Shown here: piece by piece, positions 53,498 through 60,890 of the stretch | Layout: each line of letters starts with the position of its first letter | Numbering within the stretch: the first letter of the stretch is position 1 | Source of the DNA: Leisingera daeponensis DSM 23529 | GTDB lineage: Bacteria > Pseudomonadota > Alphaproteobacteria > Rhodobacterales > Rhodobacteraceae | Direction: 5' to 3' | NCBI RefSeq assembly: GCF_000473145.1 | Contig: NZ_KI421501.1 | Coordinates: 1-64,000 of the forward strand | DNA: 64,000 nucleotides | Program-made: the position numbers and the translations under genes | The notes under the pieces: generated by a model | The model's database searches: none | What the model saw: only the letters and a program-made list of their open reading frames with translations | What the model was told of the DNA's origin: nothing

Positions 53498-55021
53498 TCA
53501 GCGGATCGGCGGGTCGATGAAGCGCTGCACGGTGACAATCAGCATCGCCTCCGCCTGCTGGCCCATCGCCTCCGCCTGCACTTTCAGCTCGCCCGCATTG
53601 TTAGCGCTAAACGGGCGGTCCGGGTTGGGGCCGGCAACCGCCGGCGCAAAGATCCCGTTTGCCTGCATTTCGCCTGCAAATTCAGTATCTTTCATGTGGG
53701 CCGCGTGCTCATGCGCGTTGGCCACGGTCCATTGCGCCTCGACCCGGCCGATGCGCACGTCGTCCTCGGTCCCGGCCTCGCCGTCAGGGCCGTTCCACAT
53801 GCCCACCGCGTTGAAATAGGCAGGCACCGCTGCCGGGCCTTCCTCGCTGCCGCCGCCAACGCGGGCGATGGTGAACTCCGGCTCCACCTTCAGGCTGTCG
53901 AGCGAGGTGTAATGGGCGATCTGCCCCTCTGCCCCGCCCGCGCTGAAGGTCACAACACCATTGCCCTCGGCCGCCAGCGACAGTGCCGCGCCGTAGGAGT
54001 TCGCCGCCGCCTCACCAACAGAGCTGTCGAGCCCGTCCAGCCCGGTGCCAACCACCTGCACCTGCGCCTCCCCCGCCGGAACGGCAGAGGGAACCGTGCC
54101 GAGGATGACGCTGCCAGCCCCCTCCCGCACACCGCTCAGCGGCGCGCCCAGGGCGTCGTTGCTGCGGTCGAACTGGCGGCCCTGCAGCCTGTTGCCATCC
54201 TCCGACAGGGCCAGCACCTGGCGGTAGGCGGTGCCGCCAATGTCCAGATTGGCGCGCCATTCATACCCGGTATAGAGGTTCATCTGCCCCGACACCGGAT
54301 GCGCGGTGCCGTCCGCCGTCATGAATTCGCCGCTGACCTGATAGGGCGAGGCATCGCCCGTCACCGTCAGCTTGCCGTAGGCCTCGCCGATGCCGGGCAG
54401 ATCGGTCATCACAACCCAGCCGCCTGCCACCGGCTGCTTCTCCGCCGCCAGCCAGTCCGTCCAGGCCGCAGTCTCCAGCGGGTTCTGGTCCGCGAGGTAG
54501 CCGGCGATCTCTGTCTTGGCGATCTTGTACCACTCCCGGTCGCGGCCAAGCGCCTGGTATTCGATGGTGGGGAAATGGCCGACGTGGAAATCCATGTGCA
54601 GCGCCCACTCCTCCGCCGTGCGGTTCTGCAGCAGCCCCCGCGCGCCGGTGTGGCAGCGCGCGCACATGGAGGCGAACGGCTCGTCAAAGCTTTCCTGCGC
54701 GTTCGGGTCCTTCTCCAGCGCATAGCGGAACGGCGCGGCCTCGGACGGTGCCAGCCCTTGGGTGTCCGCCAGATGCTGCACGAGGGCGCGGCGGTCCCCG
54801 GCGCTGATCTCCAGCCCATGCGCCTGCTGCATCCGAACGATCGTCATCATCCAGCCCTCAGGCGTCTTGCGCTGGCCGCTGATCCGGCTCAGCCCGCCCT
54901 CCTCTGCCGTGTGGCAGGTGGAGCAGGCGTTCTTCAGCAGCTCCTCGCTGGCCAGCGCCGGCACCGCGCCCGCCGCTGTTATCAGAAGTGCAGCCGTCAG
55001 GCCGCGGGGTCGTAGTTGCAT
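53498..55021 (-). CDS. qhpA: Quinohemoprotein amine dehydrogenase alpha subunit, diheme (QhpA)
   Basis: A 507-residue periplasmic protein with a signal peptide (cleavage near ALA-SEE, about residue 25). Two heme c sites are CSTCH (Cys33, Cys36, His37) and CARCH (Cys120, Cys123, His124), followed by beta-barrel domains (about 170-500). It accepts electrons from the quinone cofactor in the gamma subunit and passes them to soluble cytochrome or azurin. It overlaps the end of qhpG by 25 bp. Confidence 0.94.
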   Translation of the reverse strand: MQLRPRGLTAALLITAAGAVPALASEELLKNACSTCHTAEEGGLSRISGQRKTPEGWMMTIVRMQQAHGLEISAGDRRALVQHLADTQGLAPSEAAPFRYALEKDPNAQESFDEPFASMCARCHTGARGLLQNRTAEEWALHMDFHVGHFPTIEYQALGRDREWYKIAKTEIAGYLADQNPLETAAWTDWLAAEKQPVAGGWVVMTDLPGIGEAYGKLTVTGDASPYQVSGEFMTADGTAHPVSGQMNLYTGYEWRANLDIGGTAYRQVLALSEDGNRLQGRQFDRSNDALGAPLSGVREGAGSVILGTVPSAVPAGEAQVQVVGTGLDGLDSSVGEAAANSYGAALSLAAEGNGVVTFSAGGAEGQIAHYTSLDSLKVEPEFTIARVGGGSEEGPAAVPAYFNAVGMWNGPDGEAGTEDDVRIGRVEAQWTVANAHEHAAHMKDTEFAGEMQANGIFAPAVAGPNPDRPFSANNAGELKVQAEAMGQQAEAMLIVTVQRFIDPPIR

Positions 55022-56355
55022 GGTTCAGTCTCCCTGTTTGCAGTGTCCCAGGGGATCTGCGCCCCCTCGGTGAAGCCTTGTGACAAAAGCCATTGGTGGA
55101 TCGCCCGCGCCGCCTGCGGCGGGGCCTCGGGCAGAAGTGCGCTGTGAAAGCGGTCCGCGTCCGGCAGCGGCTGGCCGTTCAGGCGGCGCAGCAGCGGCAC
55201 GATCTCCTGCCCGGCGGCAAAGGCTGCGCCGCCGGGGGCATCGCGGGTGATCAGAACCTCGCGCCGCACCAGATGCCCGTCCTGCACCACAACCCGCAGC
55301 GCGGTGTGAGGGCGGATGTCCGTGTCATGCGCCGGCGCCTCGTCCGGCCAGGCCGCGCGCTGCTGCCAGAACGGTGTCTGAAACCCCGCCTCGCGGTAGA
55401 AGTCCCGCCCTACCCGCGCCTGCCGCCAGAACGTCTCTGCCACCCGGTTGCGGTAGAACGCGCGGGCCAGATCCGCCTGCCCCGCCAGCAGCGCCCGCGC
55501 AACCGGCACCGCCATCAGCGCCGAGGACACGGCCCAGAACATCCCGTGCCCCGACAAGGGGTCCAGCGCCACCGCCGCATCGCCCAGCCGCGGGCAGCGC
55601 GGATCCAGATCCGGCGCCGCCAGCCGCGGCGCAATCGCATGAACAACCGGGCGGCGCGGCAGCGGGGTCTCTGCCAAAACGGTCTTCCACAGCGCCGACA
55701 CAGCGCCTTTTCCGCGTGCCTGCCCCAACGCGGTCGCAGCGCCCACCGCCTGCAGCCACAACCGGTCCCGGTCCACCGGCACCGACCAGACCCAGCCGCC
55801 GGGCCGGGCCTCGATCCGCGGCACGGTCATATCCCCCGCCTGCGGCGGCACAAATCCGGCAACCGAAATCGTGTCCGGCCCGGCCAGTTCAGTCCGCTGT
55901 ATTTCCGTGGGTTGGCGCGGTGCCCGTCGGCCGCGGGCCTCGAACAGCAGCCGGGCGGACAGGAATGTGCCATCGGCCAGCCGGATTTCACCGGCCTCCG
56001 GCCGCACGCTGGACACCGATGCGCAGATAACGCTGACACCCTCAGCCCGCGCCGCCTCCAGCAGCCCGGTATCAAAGACGCTGCGGTCGGCCAGATGCTC
56101 GCTGTTCTGCCCGCCCTGAAAGGCGCCCCAGCTGACATGGCGCTGCGCCGCCGGGCCGATCCCGGCCAGCGGCAGCCCATGCCGCGCCAGGATCGCGGCG
56201 ACGCGGGCAGACATCCCCTCATACCGCGGCCCGCGCGGCGGCAGGGTGGCCAGCGCCACGCGGAACCCGGCCCGGGCCAGCAGAACCGCCGCCACCGACC
56301 CGGAAGGGCCGCCGCCTGCGATCGCAATATCAAAGGTGCCAATTTGAGGTGCCAT
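54997..56355 (-). CDS. qhpG: FAD-dependent monooxygenase for CTQ biogenesis (QhpG)
   Basis: A 452-residue flavin monooxygenase. The FAD motif is AIAGGGPSGSVAAVLLARAG and the second FAD segment LGDAAVALDPLSGHG. A C-terminal domain (about 340-452) is extra to simple hydroxylases. In Paracoccus, QhpG adds the two oxygens to the tryptophan that becomes CTQ. It is the first gene of the operon, read from a start at 56355 just after four GACA half-sites; in other organisms it often lies elsewhere in the cluster. Confidence 0.9.
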   Translation of the reverse strand: MAPQIGTFDIAIAGGGPSGSVAAVLLARAGFRVALATLPPRGPRYEGMSARVAAILARHGLPLAGIGPAAQRHVSWGAFQGGQNSEHLADRSVFDTGLLEAARAEGVSVICASVSSVRPEAGEIRLADGTFLSARLLFEARGRRAPRQPTEIQRTELAGPDTISVAGFVPPQAGDMTVPRIEARPGGWVWSVPVDRDRLWLQAVGAATALGQARGKGAVSALWKTVLAETPLPRRPVVHAIAPRLAAPDLDPRCPRLGDAAVALDPLSGHGMFWAVSSALMAVPVARALLAGQADLARAFYRNRVAETFWRQARVGRDFYREAGFQTPFWQQRAAWPDEAPAHDTDIRPHTALRVVVQDGHLVRREVLITRDAPGGAAFAAGQEIVPLLRRLNGQPLPDADRFHSALLPEAPPQAARAIHQWLLSQGFTEGAQIPWDTANRETEPCNYDPAA

Positions 56356-56391
56356 TTAGCCAAGGTGCCGTGAAGGCCGCCGCTTGTGGCG

Positions 56392-56426
56392 GACACTTCC
56401 GGACAACAACCCGACATTTCCGGACA
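56392..56426. promoter_or_regulatory. Four helically phased GACA half-sites, candidate QhpR operator
   Basis: Two direct 14-bp repeats of GACAYTTCCGGACA (56392-56405 and 56413-56426) are 21 bp apart, exactly two helical turns. GACA therefore recurs at 56392, 56402, 56413 and 56423. The array is 37-71 bp upstream of the qhpG ATG and upstream of the divergent AraC gene. Such repeats are typical of AraC-family activators bound next to a -35 element. Confidence 0.7.
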
Positions 56427-56514
56427 GATTCGGCAGCGCCTGCCCGGGCTGCGGCATTTTTTCTCGAAGAGCGGATTTTTGCGGTATTCTGGCGCAATCC
56501 TGAGGAACTGCGCG

Positions 56515-57564
56515 ATGCCACACAACTACCAGCCCCGGATTTCCGCTTCCACTTTGAATGACCCGCTGCGGGCCGTTGAGTTCATGAACGGCGATGCCGC
56601 GTCGATTTCCCGCAACGCCGGAATCGGGCCGCAGGACCTGGAGGGCGAGATCAGCCTGAAGAAATTCGTCGACTTCTGCGAGCACGCTTCCGAACAGCTT
56701 GGCCTGCCGGATTTCGGCTGGCGGGTCGGCTCGGTCTTCAACCTGCAAAACCTTGGCACGCTTGGGGAATATATCATGCAGGCGCCGACGCTTGGGGCTG
56801 CGCTGGCGCTGTTCCGCAATGCCTTTCCGATGGTGCAAAGCGATTCGGAACTGCGGCTGACGGTTAGCGGTGACACCGCGCGGCTGACCTACCGGATTCT
56901 CGACACCAGCATCTGGCCGCGGCAGCAGGATGCGGAGCTGACGCTGTCGGTGTTCCACAGCCTGATTCGCTCTGCCACCGGCCCGGACTGGCGGCCCGAC
57001 CTGCTGTCGCTGGAGCACGAATCAAGCGCCCTGCACAGCCGCAGCAGCGCAGGGCCGCGCTGCCCGGTGCAGTATTCCGCCAGCTCGAACACGCTGGTGT
57101 TTTCCGCCGCCCTGCTGGATCTGCCGCTGGCGGACAGCGAAAACCCGGCGTTCAAGACCGCCTCGCAGTCGATTGTCCGCAGCGCCCGGCAAAGCGAGCG
57201 GGCGGCGCCGGTGACGGTGCGGGTGCGCCGCGAGCTGCTGATGCGGATCGGGCGGGAAAGCTTTGAGCAGACCGCCATCGCCGCGGCCCTGGGCATGTCG
57301 CGCCGCACCCTGCGGCGGCGGCTGGAGGATGAGGGGCAGAAGTTCTCCCGGCTGCTGGCGGGCTGCCGGATGGAGATTGCCAAGCGCATGCTGCTGGCCC
57401 CGGGCGCGCAGCTGCACGATATCTCCGAGCGGCTGGGCTATTCCGAAGTCTCCGCGTTCGAGCGCGCCTTCCGCCAGCGCGAGGGCGCAACCCCCAGCCA
57501 GTTCCGCAAGCAGTGCTGCGGCATTGGGGACGGAAAGAGTTCCGCGGACGCGGCTGCGCGCTGA
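56515..57564 (+). CDS. qhpR: AraC-family activator of the amine dehydrogenase operon (QhpR-like)
   Basis: A 349-residue regulator with an N-terminal ligand-binding domain of the AraC-type 'arabinose-binding' class (about 15-200) and a C-terminal pair of helix-turn-helix motifs. The latter read AIAAALGMSRRTLRRRLEDEGQKFS and LHDISERLGYSEVSAFERAFRQREG. The start at 56515 follows GAGGA at 8-bp spacing. It is divergent from qhpG. In Paracoccus, QhpR activates the qhp genes in the presence of n-butylamine; the inducer here is unknown. Confidence 0.88.
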   Translation: MPHNYQPRISASTLNDPLRAVEFMNGDAASISRNAGIGPQDLEGEISLKKFVDFCEHASEQLGLPDFGWRVGSVFNLQNLGTLGEYIMQAPTLGAALALFRNAFPMVQSDSELRLTVSGDTARLTYRILDTSIWPRQQDAELTLSVFHSLIRSATGPDWRPDLLSLEHESSALHSRSSAGPRCPVQYSASSNTLVFSAALLDLPLADSENPAFKTASQSIVRSARQSERAAPVTVRVRRELLMRIGRESFEQTAIAAALGMSRRTLRRRLEDEGQKFSRLLAGCRMEIAKRMLLAPGAQLHDISERLGYSEVSAFERAFRQREGATPSQFRKQCCGIGDGKSSADAAAR

Positions 57565-57621
57565 CGGCGTGCCGCCCGCTCCTGCACCGGAAATCATGAA
57601 AGCTTCGGTCTGCCGCAGCAC

Positions 57622-57640
57622 AGGTTTCGCAGCGAAACCT
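57622..57640. repeat. Candidate parS centromere site 1
   Basis: AGGTTTCGCAGCGAAACCT is a perfect 19-bp palindrome around a central A. It is the first of four copies of the GTTTCGCWGCGAAAC core near parB and parA, a distribution expected of ParB-binding sites. Confidence 0.7.
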
Positions 57641-57679
57641 GCTGGCGGTCTGCGGCGCGGCTAGGAAAGGGCGGGCCGG

Positions 57680-57698
57680 AGGTTTCGCTGCGAAACCT
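57680..57698. repeat. Candidate parS centromere site 2
   Basis: AGGTTTCGCTGCGAAACCT is a perfect palindrome around a central T, and the symmetry extends two more bases on each side (57678-57700). It is 58 bp from site 1, centre to centre. Confidence 0.72.
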
Positions 57699-57749
57699 CC
57701 CCCTCGGGTGCGGGCCGCGCGCGGCGCCTAGGCCCTTGCGTGCAAAACA

Positions 57750-57776
57750 AAACCCCCGGCCAAAGACCGGGGGTTT
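57750..57776. terminator. Terminator downstream of parB
   Basis: A perfect 10-bp stem, AAACCCCCGG (57750-57759) with CCGGGGGTTT (57767-57776), has a 7-nt loop. A-rich sequence on the left gives a U-run for leftward transcripts from parB. Its right arm shares 5 bp with candidate parS site 3. Confidence 0.7.
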
Positions 57777-57788
57777 CGCTGCGAAACC
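57772..57788. repeat. Candidate parS centromere site 3
   Basis: GGTTTCGCTGCGAAACC is a perfect 17-bp palindrome 22 bp after the parB stop and overlapping the terminator stem. Its centre is 91 bp from site 2. Confidence 0.7.
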
Positions 57789-57809
57789 GGGCTGCCGTTC
57801 CCTGCCCGC

Positions 57810-58901
57810 TCAGCCGTTTTCCAGCAGATGGCGCACGTTGTCCATCACCGCATCGACCAGTTCCGCCGTCACCTCCGAGCCGGAAAAGCGGATGGCATAG
57901 CCGCTTGGGCCAAGCTCGCGTTCGATGGTGATCCCGCGGGCAACCCGGGTCCTGCGGGCGCGTTCGATCTTCTGCGCGGCCTTGGGGCGGCCGCCGCGGC
58001 TGGGATCCTGCGGCGCGCCTTCGGCCTGGTCGATGAGCGGCAGCATGGCGTCCCATTCCTCAGCCGCCGAGCGCCCGCCGGCCTGTTCCAGCGCGGTGCG
58101 GAGATCTTCGGAGAGACCCGCGCGCAAGGCGCCCGCAAGCCGCAGGCACTGGCGTTCGTTGAGGCCGGTGGCGAAGGCCAGCATGTCGCCCAGTTCCTCG
58201 TGAATCAGGGCAAAGGAGCGGATCTTGGAGCGCTTGGCCTTGGAGGCGTTCTGGAACAGCACCGCCACCGCCTCGTCAACGGTGGCGAACACGCCGTCAT
58301 GCACCGCAGACGCCGCGGCGCGGCCGCGTTCATACTGGCTGAGGCCTGCGCGGACCTCGTTCTCCTCGATCATCGCGACCATGGCCTCGGCGATGCTGCC
58401 GGGAGCGCGGATGAAGGCGGGGATGGTCTGGAACCGCTGGCCGCCGCTCAGCGCGTTGAGGCGGCGGTAGGCGGTCAGGCGGCGGTAGCCGGAGACCAGC
58501 GCGTATTTGCCGGCGTCCTCGTGGTTCGCCGGCTCGAAGACCTCAATCGGCAGGCGCAGGCCGTTGACCGAGATCGAGCTCATCAGCTCCTGCATCTCTT
58601 CCTCGTCCATCACGATCCGGTCGCGGTTCAGCGCCTCGGCGGTGATGCCGGTGATGGGCAGCTCCACCGCCACCAGGCCCTTTTCCTCGGCGGCGCGCAG
58701 CCGTTCGGCGTCAGCCCGGTCGCGGGCTGCGGCCTCGCGCCCGGCCTGGGGCAGGGGGTCGGCATGGCGGGCGGCATCGGCCACCACATCGGCAATCGGC
58801 GGCCGCAGCCCGGGGCCGCGGGCCAGATCCCGGTCGATGCCTGCCTCAATCTCCTTCAGCGCCTCGGGCGAGGGGGTTTCAAGCTGTCTGCGCCTGGCCA
58901 T
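57810..58901 (-). CDS. parB: Plasmid partition protein ParB
   Basis: A 363-residue ParB-type DNA-binding protein. The N-terminal nuclease-like domain contains LPIEVFEPANHEDAGKYALVSGYRRLTAYRRLNAL, and the central region MIEENEVRAGLSQYERGRAA matches the conserved ParB segment. A C-terminal region with a basic stretch (about 300-330) follows. It should bind the GTTTCGCWGCGAAAC palindromes located just downstream and inside parA. Its start overlaps the parA stop by 23 bp. Confidence 0.9.
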   Translation of the reverse strand: MARRRQLETPSPEALKEIEAGIDRDLARGPGLRPPIADVVADAARHADPLPQAGREAAARDRADAERLRAAEEKGLVAVELPITGITAEALNRDRIVMDEEEMQELMSSISVNGLRLPIEVFEPANHEDAGKYALVSGYRRLTAYRRLNALSGGQRFQTIPAFIRAPGSIAEAMVAMIEENEVRAGLSQYERGRAAASAVHDGVFATVDEAVAVLFQNASKAKRSKIRSFALIHEELGDMLAFATGLNERQCLRLAGALRAGLSEDLRTALEQAGGRSAAEEWDAMLPLIDQAEGAPQDPSRGGRPKAAQKIERARRTRVARGITIERELGPSGYAIRFSGSEVTAELVDAVMDNVRHLLENG

Positions 58902-60300
58902 CTGCTGTCTCCTCTTGCTGGGATTGCTGCTGCTCCATCTGCTGATCGCGCCACCAGCTGCCGATCAGCAGTTCCTTGAATTCCGCATAGGTGCGGTCGA
59001 ACACCTCGCGGCCGCGGGTGTAGGTCTCGCGGTTGAAATTGCGGTAGTCGGCTTCGTAGATGCCGGAGACGCTTTCGCCGGCCTGGCCGACCAGGGCGGT
59101 GTAATCCTGCCGGTAGGCGTTCATCATGTCGCCGAAATAGGCCTGGATCACATTGGCCAGATCGGTCTGCTGGCTGGCGTCGAAGCGGGTGATGAGGGCG
59201 CGCACCACGTCCCATTCGAACTTCATCTCCGGCAGGCCGGCGCGGCGGCGGGCGGCGTTCTCGCCATCCTCGATCGAGGCGAAGGTGGAATAGAGCATGT
59301 CGAAGAAGCGGCCCGTCGAGTCGAACTCCAGGAAGGACGCGCCGAGCGGCACCATCAGGATGTCGGCGGCGGCCAGCGCGTTGATGGTGAGATAGCCGAG
59401 GGCAGGGGGGGTATCGAGCAGGATGACGTCGTAATCGTCCAGCGCGCCGCCCTGGTCCAGCGCGTTGGTCAGCGCATCCCACAGCGCCCAGTTGCGCAGA
59501 CCCATGCGCCAGACCGGGATCTGGAATTCCGCCCAGTAGAGATTCAGCTGCGCGCCAATGAGGTCGATGTTGGGCCAGTGGGTTTTCTGGACCACGTTTC
59601 GCAGCGAAACCTCCCGCGCCTCGGTCAGGGTCTCATCCAGCGGGATCGGGTCTGAGCCGGCGGCGGCGCGGACCTTGTTCTCGGCCTCCACCGCCTCGGC
59701 ATAGTCGCGGGCGAGCAGGGGGAAGACGGTCTGCCATTCGTCGGCCACCTGGCCGCCGAGGATCGAGGTCATGGAGCCCTGCGAGTCCAGATCCACCACC
59801 AGCACCTTGTAGCCGTCGAGCGCGGCGGACATCGCCAGATGCGCGGCGGTCGAGGTCTTGCCGACGCCGCCCTTGAAGTTGGCGACGGCGACCACCTTGG
59901 CGGGCAGGCCTTCGGGGCGGTAGGGGCGATATTCCTTGGTGGCGATGCCTTCCTCCGCGAAATGGTCGCGCAGTTTCAGCACCTCCTCCAAGGTGAACCA
60001 TTTGGAGCCGCTGGCGCCCTCGCCCTGGGGCAGATCGGGATTCTTGTTCAGCACCCGGCGCAGGTGCGCGGGGGCGACGGGGATCAGGTAGCGGCAGACC
60101 TCCCAGGTGGAGAATTTGCGCAGCCGCTTGCGCCCGTCGGGCGCGTAGCCGCGCTTGGCCAGATCATCGCGGCCCCGGCCCGCAAAGGCGGCGGCCTTGG
60201 CGAATCTGGCGGTGTCGACCATCTCGCCCAGCTTGGCGGCTGCCGCTGCCGGATCCAGGTTGAAATAGGGCGGCAGGGGAGTGTCCGGTTTTTTTGCCAT
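58879..60300 (-). CDS. parA: Plasmid partition ATPase ParA
   Basis: A 473-residue type Ia ParA. The long N-terminal region (about 1-130) includes a DNA-binding HTH-like part (RKFSTWEVCRYLIPVAPAHLRRVL), as in regulators of their own par promoter. The deviant Walker A is NFKGGVGKTSTAA (Lys143 and Lys148), with VVDLDSQGS and VILLDTPPALGYL as further ATPase motifs. The gene contains a fourth candidate parS within its coding sequence. It is divergent from rep across the iteron region. The start MAKKPDTPLPPYF at 60300 is chosen over the longer frame, which runs into the AT-rich region. Confidence 0.9.
   Translation of the reverse strand: MAKKPDTPLPPYFNLDPAAAAAKLGEMVDTARFAKAAAFAGRGRDDLAKRGYAPDGRKRLRKFSTWEVCRYLIPVAPAHLRRVLNKNPDLPQGEGASGSKWFTLEEVLKLRDHFAEEGIATKEYRPYRPEGLPAKVVAVANFKGGVGKTSTAAHLAMSAALDGYKVLVVDLDSQGSMTSILGGQVADEWQTVFPLLARDYAEAVEAENKVRAAAGSDPIPLDETLTEAREVSLRNVVQKTHWPNIDLIGAQLNLYWAEFQIPVWRMGLRNWALWDALTNALDQGGALDDYDVILLDTPPALGYLTINALAAADILMVPLGASFLEFDSTGRFFDMLYSTFASIEDGENAARRRAGLPEMKFEWDVVRALITRFDASQQTDLANVIQAYFGDMMNAYRQDYTALVGQAGESVSGIYEADYRNFNRETYTRGREVFDRTYAEFKELLIGSWWRDQQMEQQQSQQEETADGQAQTA
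59596..59610. repeat. Candidate parS site 4, inside parA
   Basis: GTTTCGCAGCGAAAC repeats the exact 15-bp core of the other sites but lies inside the parA coding frame, where on the minus strand it encodes Val-Ser-Leu-Arg-Asn. It is about 1.8 kb from site 3. Confidence 0.65.
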
Positions 60301-60550
60301 GTCTCGTGTGCCTCGGTAAAATCGCCTGTTTGGCGTGTTATCACCGGTTTTGTCGCACATCCGGGGCAGAGTGTGAATCATTATCTGGCAGCGCATCTGT
60401 TTTCCGCGGCCGTCCGTAATCAGCGGAATATATGTCTCTTTTCCCCGAAAATCACTATCGCACAAACAGGTTGAAATGTTGTGAATCTTTGATTCAGTTT
60501 AGAGTCTTTAGGGGCAAGAAGATTATATATATCAGATGATTAGCTTGGTT
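60301..60550. other. parA promoter region and AT-rich unwinding segment
   Basis: This non-coding stretch lies between the divergent parA gene and the iterons. The part 60480-60550 is AT-rich, including a TTATATATATCA run near 60523-60535, and is the likely DNA unwinding element of the origin. A GAATC-TTT-GATTC dyad occurs at 60483-60495. No canonical DnaA box was found. Confidence 0.55.
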
Positions 60551-60660
60551 TGGGGACCCGCATCCGGGGGCAAAGGAACCCGTTTGCAGGATCATGGGTA
60601 CCTGTCTGCGGGAGCAAGGGTCCCGATTCGCGGGAGGACGGGCACCCGTGTCCCTGAGAC
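60551..60660 (+). repeat. Five 22-bp iterons of the replication origin
   Basis: Five contiguous direct repeats of exactly 22 bp start at 60551, 60573, 60595, 60617 and 60639. The consensus is WGGGNACCCG followed by TTTGCGGGAGCA. They abut the AT-rich segment on the left and lie upstream of the rep gene. Iterons in this position bind the Rep_3-type initiator and set copy number. Confidence 0.85.
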
Positions 60661-60748
60661 CCTAATTCGGGCCGTTTGAGCGCCCGGAACGGCCTGAAAC
60701 CGGGGGAATTCGGCGGTATCCGGGGTCTGCGGACGCCGGTCCTGTCTT

Positions 60749-60794
60749 AAGGTACCCGTTTCCGGGATGGACTTCTCCTGTAAACGGGTCCCCA
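60749..60794. promoter_or_regulatory. Inverted iteron pair, candidate rep autoregulatory operator
   Basis: One iteron-like copy in plus orientation (60749-60770) is followed after 2 bp by one in minus orientation (60773-60794, sharing GGGGACCCGTTT and AGGAGA with the direct iterons). Initiators of this class repress their own gene by binding inverted iteron halves at the promoter. The pair ends 96 bp before the rep start. Confidence 0.7.
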
Positions 60795-60890
60795 AGCCGG
60801 GATTGAGCGCGGGTTCCTTTTGGGCCATAGTCGGGGCAGAGCAGAATCCCCGCAAGAGCGTCAAGCCGCCAGGGGCAAGAGGGCAGGGCG

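Noticed and set aside
57622..57788. Insertion-sequence terminal repeats
   Set aside because: The palindromes are short, perfectly symmetric, present in four copies including one in parA, and no transposase gene lies near.
60551..60660. CRISPR array
   Set aside because: The repeats are contiguous 22-bp units with no unique spacers and lie at a replication origin, so they are iterons.
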